DNA of 64,000 nt, from the NCBI RefSeq assembly GCF_910589235.1, contig NC_060966.1, positions 6,052,320-6,116,319 on the forward strand, written 5' to 3'. Position 1 is the first letter of the stretch. Each line of letters opens with the position of its first letter. This document shows, one piece after another, positions 1 to 11,293 of this stretch. The position numbers and the translations under genes were made by a program. The notes below the pieces were generated by a model. That model had not been told where the DNA came from. It made no database searches and saw only the letters and a program-made list of their open reading frames with translations. This DNA comes from Vespa crabro. Taxonomy: Eukaryota > Arthropoda > Insecta > Hymenoptera > Vespidae.

Positions 1-3000
1 CTCCGATTAAGCGACACGAACGTTAAAATCTATAGGAGAAGGGTACCGCGTCCGAACCCGTGGCTGTTGAACGAATGTGAGAAATGGCCCAACTAAACCG
101 GTTTCGTACTTAAATTAAATTAGTCAAATTGATTACAACGGCAGAAGGAAGGAGAATTCATTCGAGTTAATCCACCTACGCGGATAGAACTAACCGTGTC
201 TCTCATCGTCAAACACACGAAATTCTTTAATGAATTTGGATAAAAATAAACGAGAGTATGTAACAACGAGAATCGTTATATCAAAATATAATATAGCCCG
301 AGAAAGAAGAATCCTTTAAATCGTTTATCTTTCTGTTTCTTTTTTTCTTCTTTTATTTATTTATTTATTTTTTTTTTTTTCTTTTCTTTTCTTTTCCGAT
401 ATCTCCAAAATTACACGTACATTTTGATTTGCCAATTGAAAAGAGATTTAGAATCAAAGAAAGTTAAATAGGTATATAACGTAACAAAAAGAATCACGAT
501 GAAAAAGACAAAAAGGCAAATCAAATACAAAACGTGAGATCACGAGAAAAAGAATCAAGATGTACGGGGAAAAAATTGATCGAAAAATTCGATGGTGTAC
601 ACGGGTAGATGATCTCTCCAGGTGTCGTTTACGATATTACCGGTGGAAAGAGAGAGAAAAAGAGAAAGAGATGAGAGAGGGAAAGAGAGAGAGGTACTTG
701 AGGAGCTACCGTTTCTCCTTCTCTGGAGTATCTCTTTGGTGGTAGAAGGGACACGAGTCTTTCGAAGTCGAGACGAAGTTGTTGGAGGGGATAAAAAAAA
801 AAAGAAAAAAAGGAAAGTAAAGAAATAAAAAAGAAACAAAAAAAAGAAAAAACAAAAAAAGAAAAAATAAAAAGAAATAAAAAAAATAAAAGAAAGAGAG
901 AGAGGCTAGGCCGGGGCCTGGTCGTAGGTGGGGAAGGAGTAAAAGAGGGAAGGGGTTAGGGGGAGTGAGTATATAAGATGTAGGGTTTAGTTTGGGCAGC
1001 CCTTGGAATGTAGTGGCCGCGGGCCTGACGTCGTGCGCCATGAGACACCAATGCGTATATGTATAATACCTATACGCGTTTATATGTCTGTCCTGCCTGC
1101 TCTGCTGCTGTCTCTGTGTATATATATTTACTTGAAAACACATACGTACTTTTACATACACGCTTTATAACACACGATTCACGTTACGCTCGTGTGTAAA
1201 AAGCAATAGCATTGCCGGGCTGCCGTATGTAAGTACTCTTGCTTCCAGAGCCGTGTCGAGAATATTCTGTGCCCTGGGCAGGCTCATATATATGTTTCTT
1301 CACACCCACACGATTTGTACATGAGTGCCCTTTTAAACCTTACACCTACGCAAACTTTCGACGATTTACCAACGTTCCTGATGGCACATGCCTGATCAAC
1401 ATACTTTATAATCGATCTTACTTTATAATCAATCTGATCTCGATCGAAAATACATAGTTTTGAAGTTGCGACGATTAATTATTATTATTATTATCATCAT
1501 CATTATTGTGTATTGGTATATAATTTGCAGGTTTGTAAAATTCGATAAGCTTAAATCATCGATCAATAAGTTTGCCACTCCTTCGGAACTTCCGTTCAAC
1601 CTTTTAATCTCTAGTAATCGATAGTTATCGTAGCCGTAGATCGAATTGCTGATATATGATTCGATTAGAATGGTTATTACATTTTCACATATTTTATTTT
1701 CATTAGAATTCCAATCGTTTATTTTATATCAATCTGAATGATCGCAATTTTGTAATAGGATCAAGATCAATTATTATAAGATCTATTTCGTTTTTCGAGG
1801 ATGATTTTTATCGATCATTTTCTTGATTCCTTCTATCTAAATAGCATGGATGAAAAATAAAAGATCTCTTAGCGGGATAGACAAGTTAAGAGAAAAAATG
1901 AATGAAAAAATGAGAAGAGCGGTCGTGCCACTCTTGGTTGTTGCTTTTGCTGCTGTTGCTTGCACTCTGTGGTCCCAAACCTTCCTCAACGCAGCACGTG
2001 ACTTTCGAAATATAGCTATAGCAATCTATCCTCATCAGAAGCACACACAAACACCATAATCGAGAGGCTGCTCACGGTCAGGAAACTTCCTTACGATTTT
2101 CTACTTCTTTTTCTTCTTCTTTTTTTTTTCTTATTTTTTCTTTTTTTTTTTTTTTTTTTCTTTTTATCTTTTGCCTGCCGCACTTGAAGGGATCTCTCAG
2201 TTCTCGCAATTTGGAAATAAGAATAATTTTAATATCTTCTTGATGTTAACGTGCAACTTTTTGCACTTCGATATAAAAATAAAATAGATGACAGAAGGAG
2301 TATCTATAAACGTATTTATATGTATATATGTATGTGTATATATATATCTATATATATGTCCAAGAAGAAATAAGAAACCCGCGTAACGTTGACGCGAAGT
2401 GGAACACGGCTCGCTTGTAATACCAGCTCTCGAATCTTTCGTTGAAAGAGTCGCTTCGATAGCAGCCTGTGCACTTGTCTCCGGTTTCACTCTTTATGGG
2501 ATCCTAAGCGATATGACTCGTAGGATCTCCTCTTACCCAGCCTTCGTCACGTCCAGTGATCATCTCTCTTTCTTTATCCGAAAACCGAGCTTCTTAATTG
2601 ATCCTTATATCGATCTTCTCGATCAATCTTTTTTTTCTTCTTTTTTTAACTTGGTCGATAAAAACAGTCAAAAGATGTCAATGCGATTATGATCGAGTGA
2701 ATTATTCGATGATGCATTTTCTTTCTTTCTTTTTTTTTTTTTTCTTTTTTTTTAGATACATTTAATAAGGACTCTAATTGATATCTTCTTTTTCTTTTAT
2801 TTAAACTGGTTCACATTGGTCAGTTTGACACACATAATGAAATAATTCGTACAGCTGCATATGTAGGTTGATTTAAATAGTCATAGTTATACGTTCCACG
2901 ATACGATCATGCACGCATGCCACTTGATCGGTTAGAAAGGCAGACGTAGGGTGAGGGCAGCCGAGGTCAGTTAAATACAGTCGGGACAACGCCATTTTTG

Positions 3001-4150
3001 GCGAGTCCGTTTACATTAAACCAGTTTCCAAGACCTCGTACAGTAAACCAGTTACCCAAACCCGAATTTCCGTGTGCACTCGCTCCGCTTAAACGATTTT
3101 ACCGTGCTTCCAGAATTGCCCTCGGGCATAGTCAGTCTTTTCGATCGTTCGCCGTTATTAAGCTTCTCGCCTTCTTCTTGTCTTTTTATCCGATCAACGA
3201 ATATTTTAAATCGATCAGAAATCAACTTGAATGTAAATACATTTTTATACGTACTAAGTATAACAAAAATAAGATGGCCACGTTAGCGGGCAATTTTAAC
3301 AATAATACTACATTATCTGATAAGAGAAAAATATTTGAACGGTTAGGTCACGGATAATTTTATAAATTAATTGAAGTGGACGGAGTTGAAGGTACTCGTT
3401 TGATTGCCAACTAAATCGTATACGTGAGTATACTAAAAGTATTCGCGAGGAACCCGAAAAACCTGATTCACGCTAATGTCCTCGCAAGATGCGATGTTGG
3501 ACGGCATGGAACGTTGACACATGCATCATCAAGAAAGTTAGTATGCGTGAAATGTCATCGTTCGTTTTACAAAATGAACGGGAAAAGATATTTTTTTATT
3601 ATTATTATACGATCAGTTATTATACCTTTAGTTTCGAACATAATAGTAATCGTCAAATTTATTCATGGATCCATACGTTTATTTCGAAAGAATAATTCTT
3701 TGAATTAGAAGATCACTTCTTCGTTAAATGTATCATTCATTCACGTGAATGAAAAGATCTATGATCTAAATATCAATTTCTCTGAAGATCGATGGAAAAT
3801 TTTCTTCGAAAATTGCCATCGACGAGGATGATCATGATGAGAACGACTTGGATGAGATTCGTCGAAGGCTATCTCGCTAAAAAATTCCGCGAAAAGTGGA
3901 TCGTACGGAGCAGCAGGATCGTCCACTTTGCGAACCGGCAGAATGAGAAGAGCTTGTAGTGGGCATTGGGGGTGAGGATGAGAAGGAGGGGGAGGAGGAG
4001 GAGAAGGTGGGGTTGAGGAGGCTGAGGGAGAGAACCGAACGCTTAAGGAAGCACTTTGGAAGCCAGGCAGAATAATTGCATACGAGAGCCCGTCAAAGCG
4101 AGCAACACGAGCGATGCACAAACACGGTGTACGCGTAGAACGAGAGAAAA

Positions 4151-4181
<31 letters not shown>

Positions 4182-5995
4182 TAAAGAAAGAAGAGTCCCT
4201 TCTTCCTTCGTATATAAGCGAGAACCAGAACATGTTGAAATATTTCTCGGTACGTTCGTACACCAAACGGTTCCCCAACCCCAACCCCAAACCCAAACCC
4301 CAACTTTTATTTTTTCGTCTCTGCAACAAGTAAAACGATGCAATTTAACAAAATTGCAAGCAAAGACTGCAGTCAAAGTTACATATACACGCATGCACGC
4401 ATGCACACGCGCACACACACACACGCACTCACGTGTATATATATATATATATATATATATATCTTTAAAGTGATGTAGTGGTTTCTGTTTTTCTTTATAT
4501 ATGCATGTCGTTATTTCATATAATTAACATTCGAAGATACTTTCATCATGAGTCTTTCCAATAATTTCTTGACAAAATAAAGATAGAAAATCTTTAATAG
4601 AACGATAGGATGATCGACTTTCTCAATGAAGAAGAGAAAGCATATTAACATTTAACAAAACAACAAATTGATCGACCTATAATGGTATAGTAGATCATTT
4701 TCAATGATCATTTTCAAAGAATTGAGAAGAAAAAGAAACTAAACTTGGGGAACGTGATCGTGTGAATTGAATGTATAGCGTTAAGTCGTATAAAACATGC
4801 TCGAAATACCGTTGCGGTCAACGCTTTCGTTGTTCCAAGTTCAGCGGCTCTTGCAACGTGTCCTCTCCTCTTCCTTCTTTCGACGATGCAAAAATTGTCC
4901 TTCGACTTGTGTTCAACACCCACGCATCGGCCAAACGATTCGTGTGATCGACCGAACGAACGAACGACTCTCCTCCTGTCGACTCGTGAATTATGGGATT
5001 GCTTCTTCTACGAGAAGAAACGTTATTTCTCTTGAGAGCTTATCTTTACCCCTTCTACGTTAAAGCAATTTATCGTTTTACCTTACCTATACTTGAAATG
5101 ATAAAGAAAAGATAGAACAAATGAGGCCGTTCTAATATATATATATATCGTATATATGTATATATAAAGAAACTCATTTTTTATTTTCTTTGCTTCTTTT
5201 TATTTTTATTTATTTACTTATTTTTTTTCTTATTTTGAATTCATAAGTACCGTAAGATTTTATTTTTTGTTACATACTTTTTATATACATACATATATAT
5301 ATATATATATACACACGATGAAGACTCAACGAATTCCTTCCAAATTACAGGCTATATCCAAGAGTTAATTAAAATAATTACAAGGCTAGTAAATCACAAA
5401 ATTCTTAACTTAATAAGAATTATTAATTACAATATTTTTTTTTCTCCCTCGAAAGAGTTCCATTTTCTAATACGAATGATATCATTCGTATATTTTTCGA
5501 GAAAAATAAAATAATTAAATAAATAGGGATAATGTCTAACTTCCACTAGAACGAGGTATCAGTGAAGCAATTATTCCTCTCGTGGCAAAGATAGTATAGT
5601 GGTGCTAATTACACCGGTAATTATCCAAGCGATCGTTAATGACCTTCGAGAAAGTATTACAGTAATTACTTTCTTTCGAACGATTTTTATTCGTCTCGGA
5701 AGCTAACTTGGCGATAGATAAAGATTTAATGAGAAGCGACTTTTCCTTTCTTTGACAATACCAATTAATTAGACGATTATGCATGTCCTATTATTTCTAT
5801 AAAAAAGAAATAAAAAAGAAATATACAGTGATCTATAAATCATGTAAATGACATAGGCGTGTGTTTTGTGTTTTATTTAAAAAAAAAAAAAAGAAAAAGA
5901 AAAAATGAAAGAAGAAATATTCAATGTGAAGAAGATAAATAAAAATTGATAAAAATGTACAGGTCCTTCGACACGAGTAAGGACCCGGATGCAGG
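1..5995. other. Upstream region without recognisable coding gene
   Basis: No open frame here shows codon structure or a protein family I recognise; the frames present are translations of purine or pyrimidine tracts. The stretch holds poly(A)/poly(T)-rich blocks (780-900, 2100-2165), (TA)n runs (4436-4461, 5294-5311), a GC-rich patch at 900-1050 with a TATA-like TATATAAG at 970-977, a G-rich patch at 3960-4028, C-tracts at 4273-4301, and palindromes at 3736-3753 and 5470-5491. It probably contains promoter or 5'UTR exons of the BTB-ankyrin gene that starts coding at 5996, but I cannot place them. Confidence 0.5.
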
Positions 5996-6201
5996 ATGAA
6001 TTTGGAACATCCAACGATAGATGGTTGCTCTCAGCAACCTTTGTTTTTGAGCGGTACTTCTGCTTCAACTGGGATCTCCGCTCCTCAACAACAAAACGTT
6101 CAGGCCAATGCAACACCTCCTGAACATTATGGTGGACCTTTGAGTTTGAGTATTTGTATATCCGATTCTGGTCACGAAATACTTAGACCAAAACCAAGAC
6201 G
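5996..6201 (+). CDS. Alternative first coding exon of the ABTB2/ABTB3-like gene
   Basis: The ATG at 5996 follows an in-frame TAA at 5978-5980, which fixes the start. The 68-codon frame (begins MNLEHPTIDG, Ser/Gln/Pro-rich, ends RPKPR) runs into a good donor, ggtgag, and stops at 6201 with two bases of a codon left over. The exon at 13569 begins with exactly one base of a codon, so the two join as CG+T (Arg) and continue in frame. The exon at 11294-11922 ends in the same phase, so the two exons look like mutually exclusive starts driven by different promoters. The isoform starting here would be 1275 residues. No domain is recognised within the exon itself. Confidence 0.6.
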
Positions 6202-7361
6202 GTGAGTTTCTTTATATTAATATAATATTTACATTAATATTTTCATTCGATATTATTAATATATGAAATATGATGAGAATCTTTCTAAATGATAAGAAAC
6301 GAAAAATTTATTGCTACATATTTATATTTATACTTGTAAAATTTAGGTAGTCGAGATTATTCGAAGAAACATTTCAACATTCAAGTTTTCGCATGTTAAA
6401 CGCAAAGAGAGACGAGTCAAAAGGCTCCTCATGGCCTTTTAAGCGGCTTATAAGAAAGACGTCAGCTCTTAGTCGTCGAGCGAGACCACCTTTCACGATT
6501 ATCAGACGTTTTCTCGTCGAAGATTACGTCTGCGCATTCCTTAATGCTTATCCTTATGACTGGTTCGTTCAGGAGGGCCTGAGTTTTTGGGCTCGTTGAC
6601 TCGTTGCCAGGCAAGTCCATGTGATCGCATTTGAAATTCGCATAATTATCTTCCTATGAAAGATTTATGTGTTTATTTGTCTCCTTAAAAACACGTTTGC
6701 TATTTCAAACACAAAGGTGAATAATTTGCGACAAAGGGAACTTGTTAAAATTTATACCAACTAGAAAAAAAATAATAAATAAATAAAGATACAATGCTTC
6801 GGCATTATACTTTTTATAATTGATCTTTTGCAGTAGATTTGAAGGATCATTATAGAGTAACGAAGAAATATGCCTTAACATTCGACTTTTCAGGTTTCTT
6901 GCTTGATTGTAAAAGGAACTCCATTCGTAACTTTTGATTTTCCTTAAGGGAAAAAAAAAAAAAAAGAAAAAAAGAAAAGATCGATTTGAAAGCGATCACA
7001 ATGAAATTTTCTCACGAAGTAACTTCCCTTCGACTTCTTCCGATCGCTTGGAATTCGTTTTCTCCTCGAGAATCGTGTGAAAAAGAAAAAAGAGAGATAC
7101 GTGAGGTAGTGGAAGAGAATAAGTCGTTTGTTAAAGAAGTAACTTAACTGACGGCGAATTAGGATGAAATAGAAATTGGTCTATGAGGATTGTTAGGAGG
7201 GAATTAGCGATCGTGCGAAAAGAGAGTTTGAGTTTAATTGGTTATCCGAAAGTGGGAAATGTTCGAAGAAAAAGTGGGAAGGTTATCATCTGAGAACGAA
7301 ACGATCGAGATAATGACGCGTGTGAGAGAAGAGGAAGAAGGATAAGAAAAAGAAGAAGAAA

Positions 7362-7427
<66 letters not shown>

Positions 7428-10400
7428 CCTAGCTAAACACAAGCTAAAATATTTAGGTTAATGGTCTTAGGAGTCATCCTTTCTTTCCTCCTTTTCTTTA
7501 TACCACTACGTTAATCTTAAACTGGCTTTTACTAGCACCGATCTGCACGCGTTAAATCACTGGTAGGTCAGGGACGTGACGTCTTCAACCTTTCTCCTTA
7601 TTCGATCTAAATCTATTTTCTTTCGGTAGGAAAATTAAAAAAAAAAGAAAAAAGAAAGAATCTTCATTCATCTCTTTCGGTTAATTCTACCAGCACTTGT
7701 ATGAATTTTTTTTCTTTTCTTTTTCTTTTTTTTTTTTTTTTTCTTTAAATCAATCTCTAAAATAATTATTATTTTTCATAGATTTTATTGAATTCACTAT
7801 GATTGTCATCGTTTGTTTTTTTTTCTTTTTGGTCGATTTTTTATAGTACGATCACAAGTCAGGATTTCTATGATAAAATATTCGTTTGTTTTGAGAAATT
7901 GTATATATGTGAGAAGTAAAAGCTGACGATGAACAATTAAAAATACATAGTTAATTAGCTTGGGAATGAAAAAGAACGATGGCTCGACATAGTGAAAAGA
8001 CAATTCATAGCAATGCTCCCCTTTCTTCCTTTCATCGTTCTTTCCCCCTACCTGTCGTCGCAATGTATATCTCACTTTTGCATCTTGCTAGGTCAGGGAC
8101 GTATCATCTCGTTAATTTTCGCTATTTTTTTACTTGCATTTTCACCTTAATCTTAATCGTAATCTATATAGTAATAAAAAAAAAAAAAAAAAAAGAAAAG
8201 ACTAAAAAGCAGTATTGTTTGTTTTCGCATAAACGAGTGATTTTTAATCGTATTAAAATGTTAATATATTTCAACAATGAAAACTGTGAATGATCTGGTA
8301 GATGAAGAAAGAAAAAAGGAAAGAAAGAAGGATAGAAAGAAAGAAAAAACTTTCGATTATATTGTCGCTTCATTACCGTAAAGACACGGTTCGTTAATCA
8401 ATTTAATGTCTTCGCTGTAAGCGTTGTCGCCCTTGACACCGGAGTTTCGCCTAAGTGAACACGGACAATGTCTGCCTTGAAGTCTTCCTCCAAAAGCCTT
8501 TCTCGTAAAAGGCGAGGCACATGTAGTAGGACATAGACGTTAGAGATTAAAAGGTTCCTTCGATAATTTTCTTTTCATTTATGAATGATCGATTGAAATA
8601 AATACTTCTTTTATCAATCTTCATTTAAATTATAGTTTCTCTTGGTTTTTCGCCGATAAAAAAAAAGTATGTGGAACGTGTTATTGTAAAAATTGGAGTA
8701 GCTGCTCCCCGATAAGTGCAATTTTCATCCTATCCTCTTGGAACTTTCAATTAAGCACCGCTATACCAAAGAAACGAGCTGAGATCTCGAGGTATTTGAA
8801 ACACTGTTATAAAGCGGATCAAGAGAGAGAAAGAGAGAAAAGAGTAGATAGAGATTGCGTCAAGTATCAATATTCTCTTGGAAAAATGTCGGCCAACCGG
8901 CACTTGTGAGGAACATATTAAAACGAAGATAAGGTATACGTATAACATGACTGGTTTTACGACTAACGACGGCAGCTTTGAAACGTCAGAGGAAATACAT
9001 AGTTTCTTGGACCAGATCGTTAATACCGGTTTAACATAGAAAATAGGCCAAATCATGAGGAAAAGTATTAAATTAATCTCTTAACAAGTTACTTTCAAAT
9101 TTTCCCGCGTTAATATCGGCTAGTACAATGTTGCGTCACATTTGTACTTTTTCGATTACTTTCTTCCAAGAAACCCTTAAACATTTTTATTACGGTTAGA
9201 AGAATTTTTATTACGGTAAAGAAGAATAAGGTAAGGTACGGGAGTTTTAAAGATCTCTCTCTCTCTCTCTTTCTCTTCTTATCAAAGGTCATTGTCCTTT
9301 TCGGAGGGTTCCCCTGTGCAAGATCTTTACAAGTTTGCCATATTGATCTCTAATTTACTCTGTAATAAATCTCATATTTGATCATTCTAAATGAATTATA
9401 TGAATTTGGATTTAATGATCTTGATTTGCATGGATTAAAAGTTCCTACGATTGATATTTTTCGATCGAGTTTCTCTAAAGTTATATATACGTATGTACGC
9501 ATACAATATCAAAACCCACAGGAAGGAAAGTAGACACGAGGGTGTCTTGCTCGGTTAAGAAAGAAAACGTAATGACGACAATGGAAAGAGAAAAAAAAAT
9601 GAAGAAAAGAAAAGAAGGTTGGACATAAGATCGTCACGGATGGCGATCAAGAGGGCGTTGTGATTCGTAAGTAAAGCAGACGTAAGGAAGTAGGATGGTC
9701 ACCGGAAGTTCTCCCCCAAATCGCATGGTTGGGTACCATTCTCTTTCTCTATCTATCTCTCTCTCTCTTTCTTTCTTTCTCTCTCTCTCTCTCTCTCTCT
9801 TTATCTATCTATCTATCTATCTGCCTCTCTCTCTCTCTCTCTCTCTCTATCTCTAAAAGCAGCTAGCAGCTACTAGTTGATATAACAGTTTGCTAGTAGC
9901 GACCTCAACTCGTGCTCGGATTTTCGTAGAGAGAGAGTAGTCATACGTATACTTACGTTCTTCACGGAGTGTGTGTATACTCTAGCTCTAACTAAAAAGG
10001 GATATACAAGTATCAAGAAGATAGAGATTATCGTGAAACAAGGCACGAACTCTGAAAGGAGGATCGAAGTCACGTTTCACGTGACTCTTTTTCCGTTCTC
10101 TACGGAGTCATTTCTTTTTCTTTTTTATATCTGTTTTTTTCTTCTTTTACCTTTCTATATTTTTTCCTCCCATTTTTTTTTCTCCTTTTCTTTTTCCTTT
10201 TCATTCTTTTGGAGAAGTCTTCTCGGAGGATCGAGGAAAAGAGGAAATAAAATCGAACGAAAGCAACGTGAAACTGGAGAAAGAGAAAACGCCAACAAGA
10301 TAGAAAGAAAGAGAAAGAGAGGGAGAGGGAGAGGGTGAGAGAGAGAAAGAGAAATAGATAGAAATAGAGAATAGACCACAGAGGAGACACGCGATCACCT

Positions 10401-11293
10401 TGCCCCATGGAAATCGAGTCGATGACAAGGCATTTATAAGTAATATTCAGACTTTATCGATAATGAACAGATTTATCGAGTTGGCTTTTAATTCTTCAAG
10501 TGAATAATCATTGAAGAAAATATTACTCTTTCTTGTCGAAGAAAAAAGAAAGATATTCCCACGATTAACGTAAAACGTTTCCTTTAACATACGGGTTCCA
10601 ACTCGTAGCATGCATGAAGGAAGAAAGGAAGAAAGAGAAGTATCAGTGACGTGAAAGAAATAAATAAATAAAGAAAGAAAGAAAGAAAGAAAGAAAGAGA
10701 AAGAGAGGGACAAGCTGTGGTCTCTCCGAAGGAAGTGCACGCGTTTCACCTGCTGATGCACAGGAAGCCTGCACGTCGAGTCTGCTCAGTCATCTGTTTA
10801 CATCGAAACCGAACCGATGACTCGGATAACGCGAGCTTGCTCTTCGAACGATCCTATCGAGAGAAGATGCTTTCCCCCTTTTCGTTCGTGGTTCTAACGA
10901 GCACGGATCTCACTGAGGTTTTGTAGAAAATAGGAAAGAAAGAAAAAAACAAAACAAAAAAAAAATAGGAGCTCGTTAGCGCTCTTTCGTTTTGTTTTAA
11001 GACCTTCCAGTGGGTGACGTGCAAAAGGTTCAGATAGTAACGTGAGATAAGTGATTTCATTCATCGATCCCCAACACATGATAATGATAACAAAGAATAA
11101 ATCAAAGTAAAGAAGGAATGAGTTTTCGTCGTTGTGATCGTTCATGAGAAAAACATGGATATTTAGGAAAGTTCGTAGTTGATAAAAAAAAAAAAAAAAC
11201 AGAAGAGGAGGAGAAGGAGGAAATAAGTTTTAATCGCCTTGACAATTTGAAAAGAAAGTAATACGAGAAAAAGGAAGATGAAGAACAAATGAC
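6202..11293. other. Long intron or alternative-promoter region
   Basis: This lies between the two alternative first coding exons. It contains a (GAT)n microsatellite, (CT)n/(TATC)n blocks at 9741-9855 and poly(A)/(T) runs. It also holds two copies of the 14-mer taggtcagggacgt, at 7564-7577 and 8089-8102. The stretch 10720-10870 is richer in GC and has an arthropod-type initiator TCAGT at 10796-10800. That would be a plausible start region for the transcript that uses the 11294 exon, but this is inference. No coding exon was recognised. Confidence 0.45.
7362..7427. repeat. (GAT)n microsatellite, about 22 copies
   Basis: A perfect trinucleotide array read as atg/atc on the two strands. On the minus strand it would read as poly-His, but no gene structure surrounds it, so I treat it as non-coding intronic or upstream DNA. 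Confidence 0.9.

Noticed and set aside
3759..4424. 221-codon open frame on the minus strand
   Set aside because: It translates GA/CT, C-tract and CA repeats into Cys/Val, Trp-Gly, Ser-Leu and Pro runs; there is no family resemblance or conserved segment.
6393..6599. 68-codon frame just after the first alternative exon
   Set aside because: It has no splice phase that fits the gene, no homology, and lies inside the intron that follows a good donor.
7242..7442. Poly-histidine frame on the minus strand
   Set aside because: It is a direct translation of the (GAT)n microsatellite with no exon structure around it.
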